From assembly GCA_938075305.1 (NCBI GenBank), contig CALJGV010000014.1, positions 124,001-188,000 of the forward strand: DNA of 64,000 nt. Direction: 5' to 3'. The position numbers and the translations under genes are program-made. Positions 52,224-60,079 of this stretch are shown here, in pieces; positions within the stretch are counted from its first letter, which is position 1, and every line of letters starts with the position of its first letter. This stretch comes from an uncultured bacterium (GTDB taxonomy: Bacteria; Planctomycetota; UBA1135; GCA-002686595). Below the pieces are notes generated by a model. That model did not search any database. It saw only the letters and a program-made list of their open reading frames with translations, and was not told the origin of the DNA.

Positions 52224-53264
52224 TCAGGGGAGGAACGTCACCGAGACCCCATCGGTGGTGTTGGAGGTCGCGGTCCCGCCGCTGGCGTCACGGAACCAGT
52301 ACTGGAAGTTCCATGTCTCGCCCGCGTTGATGGTCGCGGCGGGGGGCAGGCCGTTGAAGGGCACGGGGAAGTTGACCTGGCCCGTGAAGCCCGAGCTCTG
52401 GATGAAGTTGGAGAGGCGGAAGATGCCACCGCTCAGGCAGAGGTTGCCCTGCCCGCCCCCCAGGCCCGTGGCGAAGCCCTGGGACTCGGAGAAGATGAAG
52501 TATCCGAGGGACAGGGTTGGGAGGTTCGCGGCGTCGAGGGTGAGCGAGCTGGCGAACAGGCTCTGGGACCCGGAGGCCTGGATGACGCCGGCGGCGCCGC
52601 TCGAGTTCGGGACCGAGGAGCAGTAACTGGTCGGGGCCGGGGCGGTGTAATCTGCCGCCAGGGTGCCCTGTACGTTCAGGTTGGCCGTGGTCCCGCTGCT
52701 GGGGTCGGAGAGCTGGAAGGCCAGCTGCAGCGGGGCATCGAGGGAGAGGGTTGAGCCGTTCAGGGCGATCAGCCCACCCATGGGCTGGGGGGTGCTCGTC
52801 GTCCCCGTGAGGTCGACCACGGACGGCGAGCCGCCGAGGGCGGTGATGGTCGACGTGCCACTGATGGTGGTCGAGAAGATGTTCACGTTGAACGAGCCGC
52901 TGCTCACGTTGCCCACGTCGGACTGCAGCTCCAGCTGCAGGTTGCTGATGACGATCGTCGCCAGGGGCGGGAGGAACGGCACGGGGTTGGGGATCTCCGC
53001 CGTCAGGTCTGGCGTCACGAGCACGGTGGCGCCGGGAACGAACTGGATCGATTGGATCGGGAGCCCGCCGGTGGTGGTCACGATGTTGGTCGACCCGACG
53101 AGGGCGAAGTTCGGCGGCGTCCCGACGATGGCCCCGAGGGACGTGGAGCCCGAGAAGGTGAACTGGGACGCGCTCTGGTCCACGGCGTAGTTGAGCGGCG
53201 CCTGGGCCGCTGCGGTGGAGGCGAGGAGCACCGGGAGGGCGCCGAGGAGGGGATGGAATCGCAT
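52224..53264 (-). CDS. Secreted protein with the shared C-terminal domain, unknown function
   Basis: This is a 346-residue exported protein, signal peptide MRFHPLLGALPVLLASTAAAQ. Residues about 25-205 are a beta-rich, Gly/Ser/Thr-rich domain of unknown function (starting LNYAVDQSASQFTFSG). Residues 212-346 (TSYCSSVPNSSGAAGV to TWNFQYWFRD and VSVTFLP) match the C-terminal domain of the sorbosone-type dehydrogenase at 46.3 kb. The role is probably surface display or sorting. It converges on the HTH-coiled-coil gene, 4 bases away, and diverges from the second HTH-membrane gene. The start at 53264 is fixed by the signal peptide. Confidence 0.75.
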   Translation of the reverse strand: MRFHPLLGALPVLLASTAAAQAPLNYAVDQSASQFTFSGSTSLGAIVGTPPNFALVGSTNIVTTTGGLPIQSIQFVPGATVLVTPDLTAEIPNPVPFLPPLATIVISNLQLELQSDVGNVSSGSFNVNIFSTTISGTSTITALGGSPSVVDLTGTTSTPQPMGGLIALNGSTLSLDAPLQLAFQLSDPSSGTTANLNVQGTLAADYTAPAPTSYCSSVPNSSGAAGVIQASGSQSLFASSLTLDAANLPTLSLGYFIFSESQGFATGLGGGQGNLCLSGGIFRLSNFIQSSGFTGQVNFPVPFNGLPPAATINAGETWNFQYWFRDASGGTATSNTTDGVSVTFLP

Positions 53265-53392
53265 GGGAGCTCTGGATGGGGGATGCGCGTGCCCTTGAAT
53301 CCTGCCTTGCCCGGGCGTGATGCGCCACGTCACCTGCTGGCGGGATGTCCCAGGGCTGGCGGTGGGAAGCCCGAGCGTGTACACAACGTGCC

Positions 53393-54883
53393 ATGGCTCA
53401 GGAAGAGACAAGCGCCGCGGGAGGGGAGGCTGGGGGTGCCCCCCGGCAGCCGGCGGGCACGCCCGCCCCGTGGGACCCTGAGCAGTGGTGGTCCTTCGGC
53501 GAGGCGGCGGATCGAGCGGGCGTGACCCATCGGACCCTGCAGGGCTGGGCCGAGCGGGGCGAGCTCATGGTCCGCATGGCCTGGCGAGAGGGGACCGAGT
53601 TCCGGTTGGTGCGCGCGGGGGACGTGGCGCGGCTCGCGCCAGGGGCGTTGAGCCCTGGGGACCCTTCGGCGCCGCTCGAGGAGCGGGCCCTGTACACCGG
53701 ACCGAGGCGATCCGCCCTTGGAGCCGGGGCGCCTGTGGCCCCCCGCGAGCCCCGGGGGGAGGCGCCGGACCGGTACGAGGACGACCGCGATGCATTCCGA
53801 CGGGCGGCGGAGATGGAGATCGAACGACTGCGTGGCGAGCTCGACCTGCTCCGGAGTCGCGGGGTGACGCCGGTGACGGCGGCGTCGCCAGCCGCCATGG
53901 ACCTGTGGTCCATCGAGGAGACCCGCCGGCCGGCGTTACTCGGCGCGGGTCGTCGGTGGCGCCTGGGCGGCGTCGCGGTCTTCATCTGCGGGCTGGCCCT
54001 CGGCGTCCTCGCCGGGGGGCTGCTCAAGTCCTCGGGAGGGGAGCCTCCCGGAGCGGAGGCCTCCGTCATGCAGGCGCCCGTCGGCGTAGGAGTGACGAAG
54101 GAATCGTCGGAGGTGGCCTCGCTCGGTGTGCTGGGCGGAGGCATGGATCGTGCCCCGAGCTTCGAGGGCATGGCGCCGGAGCCTGCGACCGAAGATCTGG
54201 GGCCAGGCTCGGGACAGCCAGGGGCCCGGACGGCCTCGGGCCCAGAGGAGGAGGGTGGGCCCGTTGCGGCCCCGGCGGGACCCGTGGCGTCGGCTCGCGT
54301 TCCCCTGGGGCTCGCTGCGATCGGCGGCGTGCCCAGCAAGTCGCTCGATGGCCGCTCGACCTGCGAGTACGGGAACGGCGAGCTGGCGACGCCTTCGGCG
54401 CGGTTGAGCCTCGGCGGCTGCTGGGGAGAGCTCGCCGCGGACGGCGCGGCGGTCCTGGCCACCGACCGAGTTCAGGGCGTTAGCTGCTGCAAGCACCACG
54501 CCGCCGTCCAGCGCCTCAAGGGCGTCGCGTCCTCCCCGCGAGCCCTCGCCGTGGCGCGGGAGGAGGCGACGCAGGCGACTCACGACGGCCTCGTTCCTCC
54601 CATGCTGGAGCTTCGGGCGGAGCGTACGGCCGCCCTGCTGGCCCGTGCGCTGACGGAGGGCTGGAGGGCCTCGGGTTTCGATGGGCCCATCGAGGGCCGC
54701 GCCCACCGCTGGTCGTTCGGCGAGGCGGAGGACGCCCCCTCGGACGGGGTCGGCGCCCGCCTGGAGCTCGAGAGCTGGGTGGAGCGCGGCGAGGACGGCG
54801 CCTACGCCAGCTACCGGATGGTGCTCGAGCTGGGTGAGAGCGCAGCGGGGGACCGCGCCATTGCGTTCCAGTGGCTTGAGTGA
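53393..54883 (+). CDS. N-terminal helix-turn-helix, membrane-anchored protein (paralogue of the 50876 gene)
   Basis: This is a 496-residue protein whose N-terminus (WSFGEAADRAGVTHRTLQGW, then AERGELMVRMAWREG) resembles that of the protein encoded at 50876, again like a MerR/excisionase helix-turn-helix. A hydrophobic segment lies near 188-212 (GGVAVFICGLALGVLAGGLL). Between them is a Glu/Arg-rich helix. The exported C-terminal half is Gly/Pro-rich and then forms a domain with Cys344 in STCEYGNGELATPSARLSLGG-type sequence (split: STCEYGNGEL) and SCCKHHAAV. I recognise no family. ATG at 53393 chosen for the HTH. The next gene's TTG start overlaps its stop by 8 bases. Confidence 0.65.
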   Translation: MAQEETSAAGGEAGGAPRQPAGTPAPWDPEQWWSFGEAADRAGVTHRTLQGWAERGELMVRMAWREGTEFRLVRAGDVARLAPGALSPGDPSAPLEERALYTGPRRSALGAGAPVAPREPRGEAPDRYEDDRDAFRRAAEMEIERLRGELDLLRSRGVTPVTAASPAAMDLWSIEETRRPALLGAGRRWRLGGVAVFICGLALGVLAGGLLKSSGGEPPGAEASVMQAPVGVGVTKESSEVASLGVLGGGMDRAPSFEGMAPEPATEDLGPGSGQPGARTASGPEEEGGPVAAPAGPVASARVPLGLAAIGGVPSKSLDGRSTCEYGNGELATPSARLSLGGCWGELAADGAAVLATDRVQGVSCCKHHAAVQRLKGVASSPRALAVAREEATQATHDGLVPPMLELRAERTAALLARALTEGWRASGFDGPIEGRAHRWSFGEAEDAPSDGVGARLELESWVERGEDGAYASYRMVLELGESAAGDRAIAFQWLE

Positions 54884-55337
54884 ACCCTCGCTCGAGCGGG
54901 GCGCCGCCATCCGCCGGATGATGGTGGCCGGGCTCCTCGTCGCCCTGGGCCTGCTCGCGGCGACCCTCGCCGGGCGCCGAGGGGCCGACGCGGCCGAGGG
55001 GCTCTCCCCGGGGCCGGGGTTGATCGTCGGGGTCGAGGTGAGCTCGGAGCTGGAGCACAGGGGGGCGCCCCTGTCGCTCCCCGTGGCCCGCGGTCGGGGC
55101 GCTCCTCTGCGTGCGTGCGCCGTGGCCCTCTGCACTCTGGGTCTGCTCCTCGCGGTCTGGCCCAGGCGAGGGAGGCCGGTAGGTGCACGGGCGTTGGCTC
55201 GCTGGCTCTGGGCAGCCCCCGGGGCTGCCGGGATCCACCGGCTCGCCCAAGGCGGCGAGGTCCCCGAGGGCGGTCTGGGGCTCGCCGCGCTGCTCCTGCT
55301 CCTGAGCCTCTCCTTGCTCACCGCCTGGCGGGAGTGA
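54876..55337 (+). CDS. Small membrane protein, unknown function
   Basis: This is a 153-residue protein with an N-terminal hydrophobic segment (about 14-34), another near 85-100, and a third at the C-terminus (about 132-150, GLAALLLLLSLSLLTAW). The TTG at 54876 (8-base overlap with the preceding gene) is preferred because such overlaps are common here; the ATG at 54918 is possible. No family is recognised. It probably works with the HTH-membrane protein. Confidence 0.5.
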   Translation: MSEPSLERGAAIRRMMVAGLLVALGLLAATLAGRRGADAAEGLSPGPGLIVGVEVSSELEHRGAPLSLPVARGRGAPLRACAVALCTLGLLLAVWPRRGRPVGARALARWLWAAPGAAGIHRLAQGGEVPEGGLGLAALLLLLSLSLLTAWRE

Positions 55338-55386
55338 GGCCGCGGAGCGAACGGTCAGACCTGGTCGGTGGTGGCGCTGGGCCGCC

Positions 55387-56265
55387 TCAGTCCAAGCCGA
55401 CGCGGGCGTCGGGGCCCCGCGTCCCGAGGATCAGCGCGGCGCCGAGGAGGGCGAAGGAGGTCGCCAGCGGCCAGGGATCGGCCGGCACGGAGAAGGGCGG
55501 CAGGAGCGCGACGGCCACCGCGAGGGGGACCTTGAGGTTGTTCATCACCGCGACGGTGCCCACGCTCACCTGGGTCGCCCCGCGGTTCCAGAGGAAGAAC
55601 GCGAGTCCAGACGGTATCAGGCCCAGGTAGGTGATCTTGCCGACGTCAGCGGCGGAGAGCTGAAGGTCGGAGGGTTCCGCGGTCGCGAGCGCGAAGGGCA
55701 GCGAGAGGAGGAATCCCCCCATCAGCATCCAACCGAAGCGGCCGGGGGTAGCCGTGGCGGGTGACTCCAGCCGGCGGTACAGCACGATGCCCGCCGCCCA
55801 GGCCAGGTTCGCTGCCTGCACGAGGCCCACTCCAACCCAGTAGTCGTCGCCGTCGAGCAATCCACGGGCGGCCTCCATGCGCAGTGCGAAGGCGGCGGCC
55901 ACGGCCAGGGCCGCGGCGCCCCATGCTCTGGCGGGCGGGTGCCGGTGGACGTACCCCTCCATGAAGATGACGTAGAGGGGTGTCGTGATGGTCAGCAGCG
56001 CGACCTCGTAGCTGGCGAGGTAGCCGTACGCCCGGTGGATCAGGAGGTACATGACCCCGTACTGCAGCGCCCCGATCAGGAGGAGCTGGATCGCCCGGGC
56101 CGGCGCCGGCTTCCCCTTCGCGCGGGGCGAGAAGGTGAAGGGGGCGATCGCAAGCGACGCCAGCCCCAGCCGCGTCGCGGTCAGGAACGTGGGGTCCACC
56201 TCCAGCGTGCCGATGAGCGCGAAGGACGCCGACCACAGCAGCGATGCGAGGAAGAGGAGGGCCAA
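55387..56265 (-). CDS. EamA/DMT-family transporter
   Basis: This is a 292-residue inner-membrane transporter with ten hydrophobic segments in two EamA repeats. The N-terminal LLFLASLLWSASFALIGTL and the second-half LGLIPSGLAFFLWNRGATQVSVG are characteristic of the drug/metabolite transporter superfamily. AVMNNLKVPLAVAVALL is the usual last-but-one helix region. Substrates of this family range from amino acids to nucleotide sugars; none can be assigned. It is transcribed toward the small membrane-protein gene and lies 51 bases downstream of an oxidoreductase gene on the same strand. Confidence 0.88.
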   Translation of the reverse strand: MALLFLASLLWSASFALIGTLEVDPTFLTATRLGLASLAIAPFTFSPRAKGKPAPARAIQLLLIGALQYGVMYLLIHRAYGYLASYEVALLTITTPLYVIFMEGYVHRHPPARAWGAAALAVAAAFALRMEAARGLLDGDDYWVGVGLVQAANLAWAAGIVLYRRLESPATATPGRFGWMLMGGFLLSLPFALATAEPSDLQLSAADVGKITYLGLIPSGLAFFLWNRGATQVSVGTVAVMNNLKVPLAVAVALLPPFSVPADPWPLATSFALLGAALILGTRGPDARVGLD

Positions 56266-56316
56266 GGCGGCAGACGCCCGGGGCCGCCCGCTTCGATGCG
56301 GGCGGGCGGGCGCCGG

Positions 56317-57627
56317 TCAGTCGATCTTGTAGACCCCGGGGGTCGGGATGGGGTAGAGCCCGTCGTCCCCCGGGAGAGAGCGGGGGACGGTGTCCCAGGT
56401 GAGCTCGCCCTCCGGGCGCAGCATCCGCGGTGAGTTGAGGGCCTCCTCCCAGGTCACGGCGCGGCCGGTGTAGGTGGCCATGCGGCCGAGGATCGCCGTG
56501 AGGGTCGCCTCGGCGCCACGTATCGCCTCGTTGTGCTCGCGTCCGGTGCGGATCGCCTCGAAGAGGACGTCGTGCTCTCGCTGGTAGGCGTTGCTGTCCT
56601 TGCCTTCGAAGCGCCACTTGTCGCCGCCGTAGGTCTCGATGCGTCCGGCGCCGACGTTGCACGTGCCGCCCGAGCCGTGGACGTGCTCGCTGACGCTGTT
56701 CCAGACCTGCTTTTGGTGTCGGCACTGGCTGTGCATCCGCGTGCCGTCGTCGTAGATGTACTCCACCGCGTGGTGGTCGTAGATCTCCCCGTGCTCGGCG
56801 CCCTTGCGCACCTGGCGGCCACCCATGCCGACGGCCTTGACGGGGGTCTTGCCCATGACCCAGTTGCCGACGTCGAGGTTGTGGATGTGCTGCTCGACGA
56901 TGTGGTCGCCGCAGAGCCAGTTGAAGTAGTACCAGTTGCGCATCTGGTACTGCATCTCGTTCCACTGTGGCTTGCGGGGCTTCACCCACACGCCGCCGCT
57001 GTTCCAGTAGACGCGCAGGGCCACGGGCTTGCCGATGGCGCCATCCTCGATGGCGCGGACCGTGTCCTGGTACTTGAAGCTGTGGTGCCGCTGCAGCCCG
57101 ACGCCCACGCAGAGCTTCTTCTCCTTGGCCACCGCGGCGGCCTCCATCACCTTGCGGATGCCGGGGCCGTCGACGGCCACGGGCTTCTCCATGAAGATGT
57201 GCTTGCCCTTGGAGACCGCGTAGTCGAAGTGCTCGGGGCGGAAGCCGGGGGGCGTGGTGAGGATGACGACGTCCACGTCCTCATCGATGGCCTTCTTGAA
57301 GGCGTCGAAGCCCACGAACTTGCGCTCCTCCGGGACATCCACGGCCTCGGGGTGGGCGGCAGAGATGTTGGAGAGGGACTCCTCGAGGCGGTCGGGGAAG
57401 GCGTCCGCCATGGCCACCAGGCGATTGTTCCCCGTGTTGAGGGCCTGCCGACAGGCTGAGGTGCCGCGGCCTCCGCAGCCGATCAGGGCCACCCGCAGCT
57501 CTGCGTCACCGGCGGCAGACTCCTGCGCGGCGGCGAGGGAGGGCGCCGCGGAGAGGGAGGCCGCCGCGAGGGTGCCAGCGCCCTGGATGAAGGTGCGGCG
57601 GTCGAGGGGGGAGGTGGGGGTGCTCAT
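56317..57627 (-). CDS. Tat-exported Gfo/Idh/MocA-family oxidoreductase
   Basis: This is a 436-residue NAD(P)-dependent oxidoreductase. The N-terminus LDRRTFIQGAGTLAAASLSA is a twin-arginine signal, consistent with the tatA gene in the window. The Rossmann domain has VALIGCGGRGTSA. The catalytic-site motif is MEKPVAVDGPG (Lys of EKP). Later segments GVGLQRHHSFKY and CGDHIVEQHIHNLDVGNWVMG are typical of planctomycete sugar oxidoreductases. The ATG at 57627 is chosen because the signal starts there. It lies 53 bases after the FGE-like gene, same strand. A paralogue is at 60.1 kb. Confidence 0.9.
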   Translation of the reverse strand: MSTPTSPLDRRTFIQGAGTLAAASLSAAPSLAAAQESAAGDAELRVALIGCGGRGTSACRQALNTGNNRLVAMADAFPDRLEESLSNISAAHPEAVDVPEERKFVGFDAFKKAIDEDVDVVILTTPPGFRPEHFDYAVSKGKHIFMEKPVAVDGPGIRKVMEAAAVAKEKKLCVGVGLQRHHSFKYQDTVRAIEDGAIGKPVALRVYWNSGGVWVKPRKPQWNEMQYQMRNWYYFNWLCGDHIVEQHIHNLDVGNWVMGKTPVKAVGMGGRQVRKGAEHGEIYDHHAVEYIYDDGTRMHSQCRHQKQVWNSVSEHVHGSGGTCNVGAGRIETYGGDKWRFEGKDSNAYQREHDVLFEAIRTGREHNEAIRGAEATLTAILGRMATYTGRAVTWEEALNSPRMLRPEGELTWDTVPRSLPGDDGLYPIPTPGVYKID

Positions 57628-57680
57628 GGAAAGTGGGCGAGGTGAAGTGGGCGTGGGGTCGTCTGCGGATCCAGGTGGCG

Positions 57681-58853
57681 TCAGCGCTCGGCGCGGCGCT
57701 GGCGCTCGTAGATCTTGGTGATCGAGTCGAGGTCGGAGTCGTGGTAGCGCGCCCACTCGGAGGGGGGCGGCGGGTTCAGCGGGCGCACGACCCGGAAACC
57801 GAGCCAGGGCGCGTCCGTGTGATACCAGATGCTCTTGGGGAGCTGGGGGTCCTGGACCTTCCAGTCGTCGTTCGAGCCGCGACGGGCGGCGCTCCGCAGG
57901 CGCTCCGGGTCGTCATCCCAGTGGCCGCCTCGCGCGACGCGGGGGTAGAGGGCCGTGGGCCAGCGGATCGGGTCCACCACGGGGCCGCTCTTGGCCTGCT
58001 CGGCGAGGTCCGCGTAGCCATCCTTGGAGAAGGCGTCGAGGCACCACTCGGCGACGTTGCCGTGCATGTCGTAGAGGCCCCAGGGGTTCGGCTTGAGGGT
58101 CCCGAGCTTCATGTACTGGCCGTCGCAGTTGTCAAACCACCAGCCGTGGTCGTCGAGCTCGCCCTCCGGGAAGGAGAAGGCGCCAGTGGTCCCCGCCCTG
58201 CAGGCGTACTCCCACTCGGCCTCGGTGGGGAGGCGATAGAAGCGACCGGTCTTCATGGTCAGCCACTTCGTGTACTGCTTGGCCGCGAACTGGGTCATGG
58301 AGATCGCGGGGTACCCCTCGACCCCCATGTCGAAGTCCATGGGGACGTAGGGCGGCGTCGGGCGGCTGACGGCGTCGGACCAGGGGTCCTGCTCGGCGCG
58401 GTTGCTGCCCTCGGCGGCGTTGCGGGCGCGCAGGTCCAGGGAGTCCATGTACTGGCTGTACTCCCGCCACGCGACCTCGTGGGTCCCCATCCAGAAGGGC
58501 GAGACGCGGACCTTGACCTGGGGGCCCTCGAAGGCGCTGCGGCCCTCCTCGTCGGCGGGGCTGCCCATGAGGAACTCACCCCCGGGGATCGGGGTGAGCT
58601 TGAAGGTGACGTCCGTCCCCGTGATGGCCTCGGCGTAGGCCTTCATGCTGGCCTCGTCCGTCGCCTCCGAGCCCTCGACCTTGCTCAAGGGGGGCGGGCC
58701 CGGGGGAGGAGCCGGGTACACCTCCTGTCCCTTGTCCTGGGCCTCTGCGGGCCCGCAGAGCAGCACGCCGAGGACGGCGACGCTGAGCGGCAGGGCGTTG
58801 GCGAGGGGTCGAGGTCGGGAGGGCGCGCGTCGAATCGTCATGGGGAGCGTCAT
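57681..58853 (-). CDS. FGE-sulfatase/SUMF1-domain exported protein without the catalytic cysteines
   Basis: This 390-residue exported protein has an N-terminal hydrophobic segment near 20-38 and a SUMF1 domain (about 85-370): LTPIPGGEFLMGSPADEEG, RLPTEAEWEYACRAG, LYDMHGNVAEWCLDAF and a final WLGFRVVRP. In true formylglycine-generating enzymes two cysteines lie before AARS; here that place reads RLRSAARRGSNDD with no Cys. Sulfatase activation is therefore unlikely, and a binding or other enzymatic role is more probable. Its ATG is only 32 bases from the divergent apbE start. Confidence 0.85.
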   Translation of the reverse strand: MTLPMTIRRAPSRPRPLANALPLSVAVLGVLLCGPAEAQDKGQEVYPAPPPGPPPLSKVEGSEATDEASMKAYAEAITGTDVTFKLTPIPGGEFLMGSPADEEGRSAFEGPQVKVRVSPFWMGTHEVAWREYSQYMDSLDLRARNAAEGSNRAEQDPWSDAVSRPTPPYVPMDFDMGVEGYPAISMTQFAAKQYTKWLTMKTGRFYRLPTEAEWEYACRAGTTGAFSFPEGELDDHGWWFDNCDGQYMKLGTLKPNPWGLYDMHGNVAEWCLDAFSKDGYADLAEQAKSGPVVDPIRWPTALYPRVARGGHWDDDPERLRSAARRGSNDDWKVQDPQLPKSIWYHTDAPWLGFRVVRPLNPPPPSEWARYHDSDLDSITKIYERQRRAER

Positions 58854-58885
58854 GGAGTGGATGGGGCCGACGTAGTCTGGGGGAG

Positions 58886-60079
58886 ATGGTCCATCGACGC
58901 CACGGGTCTTCTTCGAGCGCTTACCTGCGACCGGCTGTGATCGTCGTTCTCGCAGCGCTCCTGCCGGGGTGTCTCTCCGGCCCAGGGGGAGTCATGCGCG
59001 AGGCAGGGAGCACTCCACATGTGGAGTCCGACCTGAGCAGGAGGACGTACGAGCACTTCGCCATGGGGACGCTTTTCAGGCTCACCCTGTGCGAGGCGGA
59101 CCCCGACCTCGCAGACCGGGCAGCGGCCGCGGCGTTCGCGACGGTGGACCGGATCGAGGAGGTCGCGACGGACTACTCGGCCGCCAGCGAGGCCCGTCGG
59201 CTCCCGGCGGCAAGCGACGGCGATTGGGTCGAGGTCTCCCCTGAGCTCGGGCTGGTGCTGCGGGCCTCGAATCGCCTCGTGCCCCTGTCGGAGGGGGCTT
59301 TTGACCCGACCGTGGGGGAGCTCACACGGCACTGGCGCCGGGCGCTGCGGCGGCGTCGGTGGCCCGAGTCGTCGACGTGGGAGCAGGCTTCCCGGGCCGT
59401 CGGATGGGCGGAGCACGTCCGGTACGAGGAGGTCGGAGGGGCGCCGAGATGCCGGGTCGAGGACCCCCAGCTGCGCCTGGACTTCGGCGGCGTCGCGAAG
59501 GGCGTCGCCGTGGACCAGGCCCTGTCCGCCGTCGAGGCCCACGGGATCCACAGCGCACTGATGGAGGGCGGCGGGGACCTGAGAGCCCTGGATCCGCCAC
59601 CCGGAGCGGACGGCTGGCGCGTGGAAGTGTTGCCCTTCGGTGAAAAGTCGCCGAGGCGGCTGCGCTTCCTCCTGGCCCGGGCGGCCATCGCCACCTCGGG
59701 GGACGTCTACCGATCAGGGGCGCTCGGGGGTGAGCCCCTCGTGGGACTCGAAGGGGCCGGCTCCGGGGTCGGTGCGATGCAGTACGGGCACGTCATCGAC
59801 CCGCGCTCGGCCTTGCCGCTCCCCTCGCCCCGCGCCTCGGTGATGACCGCCTCCACCGCGGCCGACGCCGATGCGTTGGCCACGGCGAGGCTGGTGCTCG
59901 GCCCGGCTAGGACCGGTGTCGCGGCCCTCGAACGGGGGCTCTTCTTCGGAGGCGAGGACGAGGAGCCTTGCGTCGGCGAGGCCTTCCCGCAGGATGGGGC
60001 GGTGCCCATTCCATCGGCCCACCCTTCGCCGGGCCAGCCCAGGCCTGACGAGTCCCTTCAACGACATCGCGACGAATGA
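58886..60079 (+). CDS. apbE: FAD:protein FMN transferase (ApbE family) lipoprotein
   Basis: ApbE covalently attaches FMN to Ser/Thr of periplasmic flavoproteins (such as Rnf and Nqr subunits). The 397-residue protein has a lipobox LLPGC near 26-30. The family motifs are MGTLFRLTL, EGAFDPTVGELTRHW, RLDFGGVAKGVAVDQAL, EGGGDLRAL, IATSGDVYR, YGHVIDPRSALPL and TASTAADADALATARLVLG (the last with the Mg-binding Asp). No Rnf or Nqr gene is in the window. Its stop overlaps the ATG of the second oxidoreductase (ATGA). Confidence 0.92.
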   Translation: MVHRRHGSSSSAYLRPAVIVVLAALLPGCLSGPGGVMREAGSTPHVESDLSRRTYEHFAMGTLFRLTLCEADPDLADRAAAAAFATVDRIEEVATDYSAASEARRLPAASDGDWVEVSPELGLVLRASNRLVPLSEGAFDPTVGELTRHWRRALRRRRWPESSTWEQASRAVGWAEHVRYEEVGGAPRCRVEDPQLRLDFGGVAKGVAVDQALSAVEAHGIHSALMEGGGDLRALDPPPGADGWRVEVLPFGEKSPRRLRFLLARAAIATSGDVYRSGALGGEPLVGLEGAGSGVGAMQYGHVIDPRSALPLPSPRASVMTASTAADADALATARLVLGPARTGVAALERGLFFGGEDEEPCVGEAFPQDGAVPIPSAHPSPGQPRPDESLQRHRDE

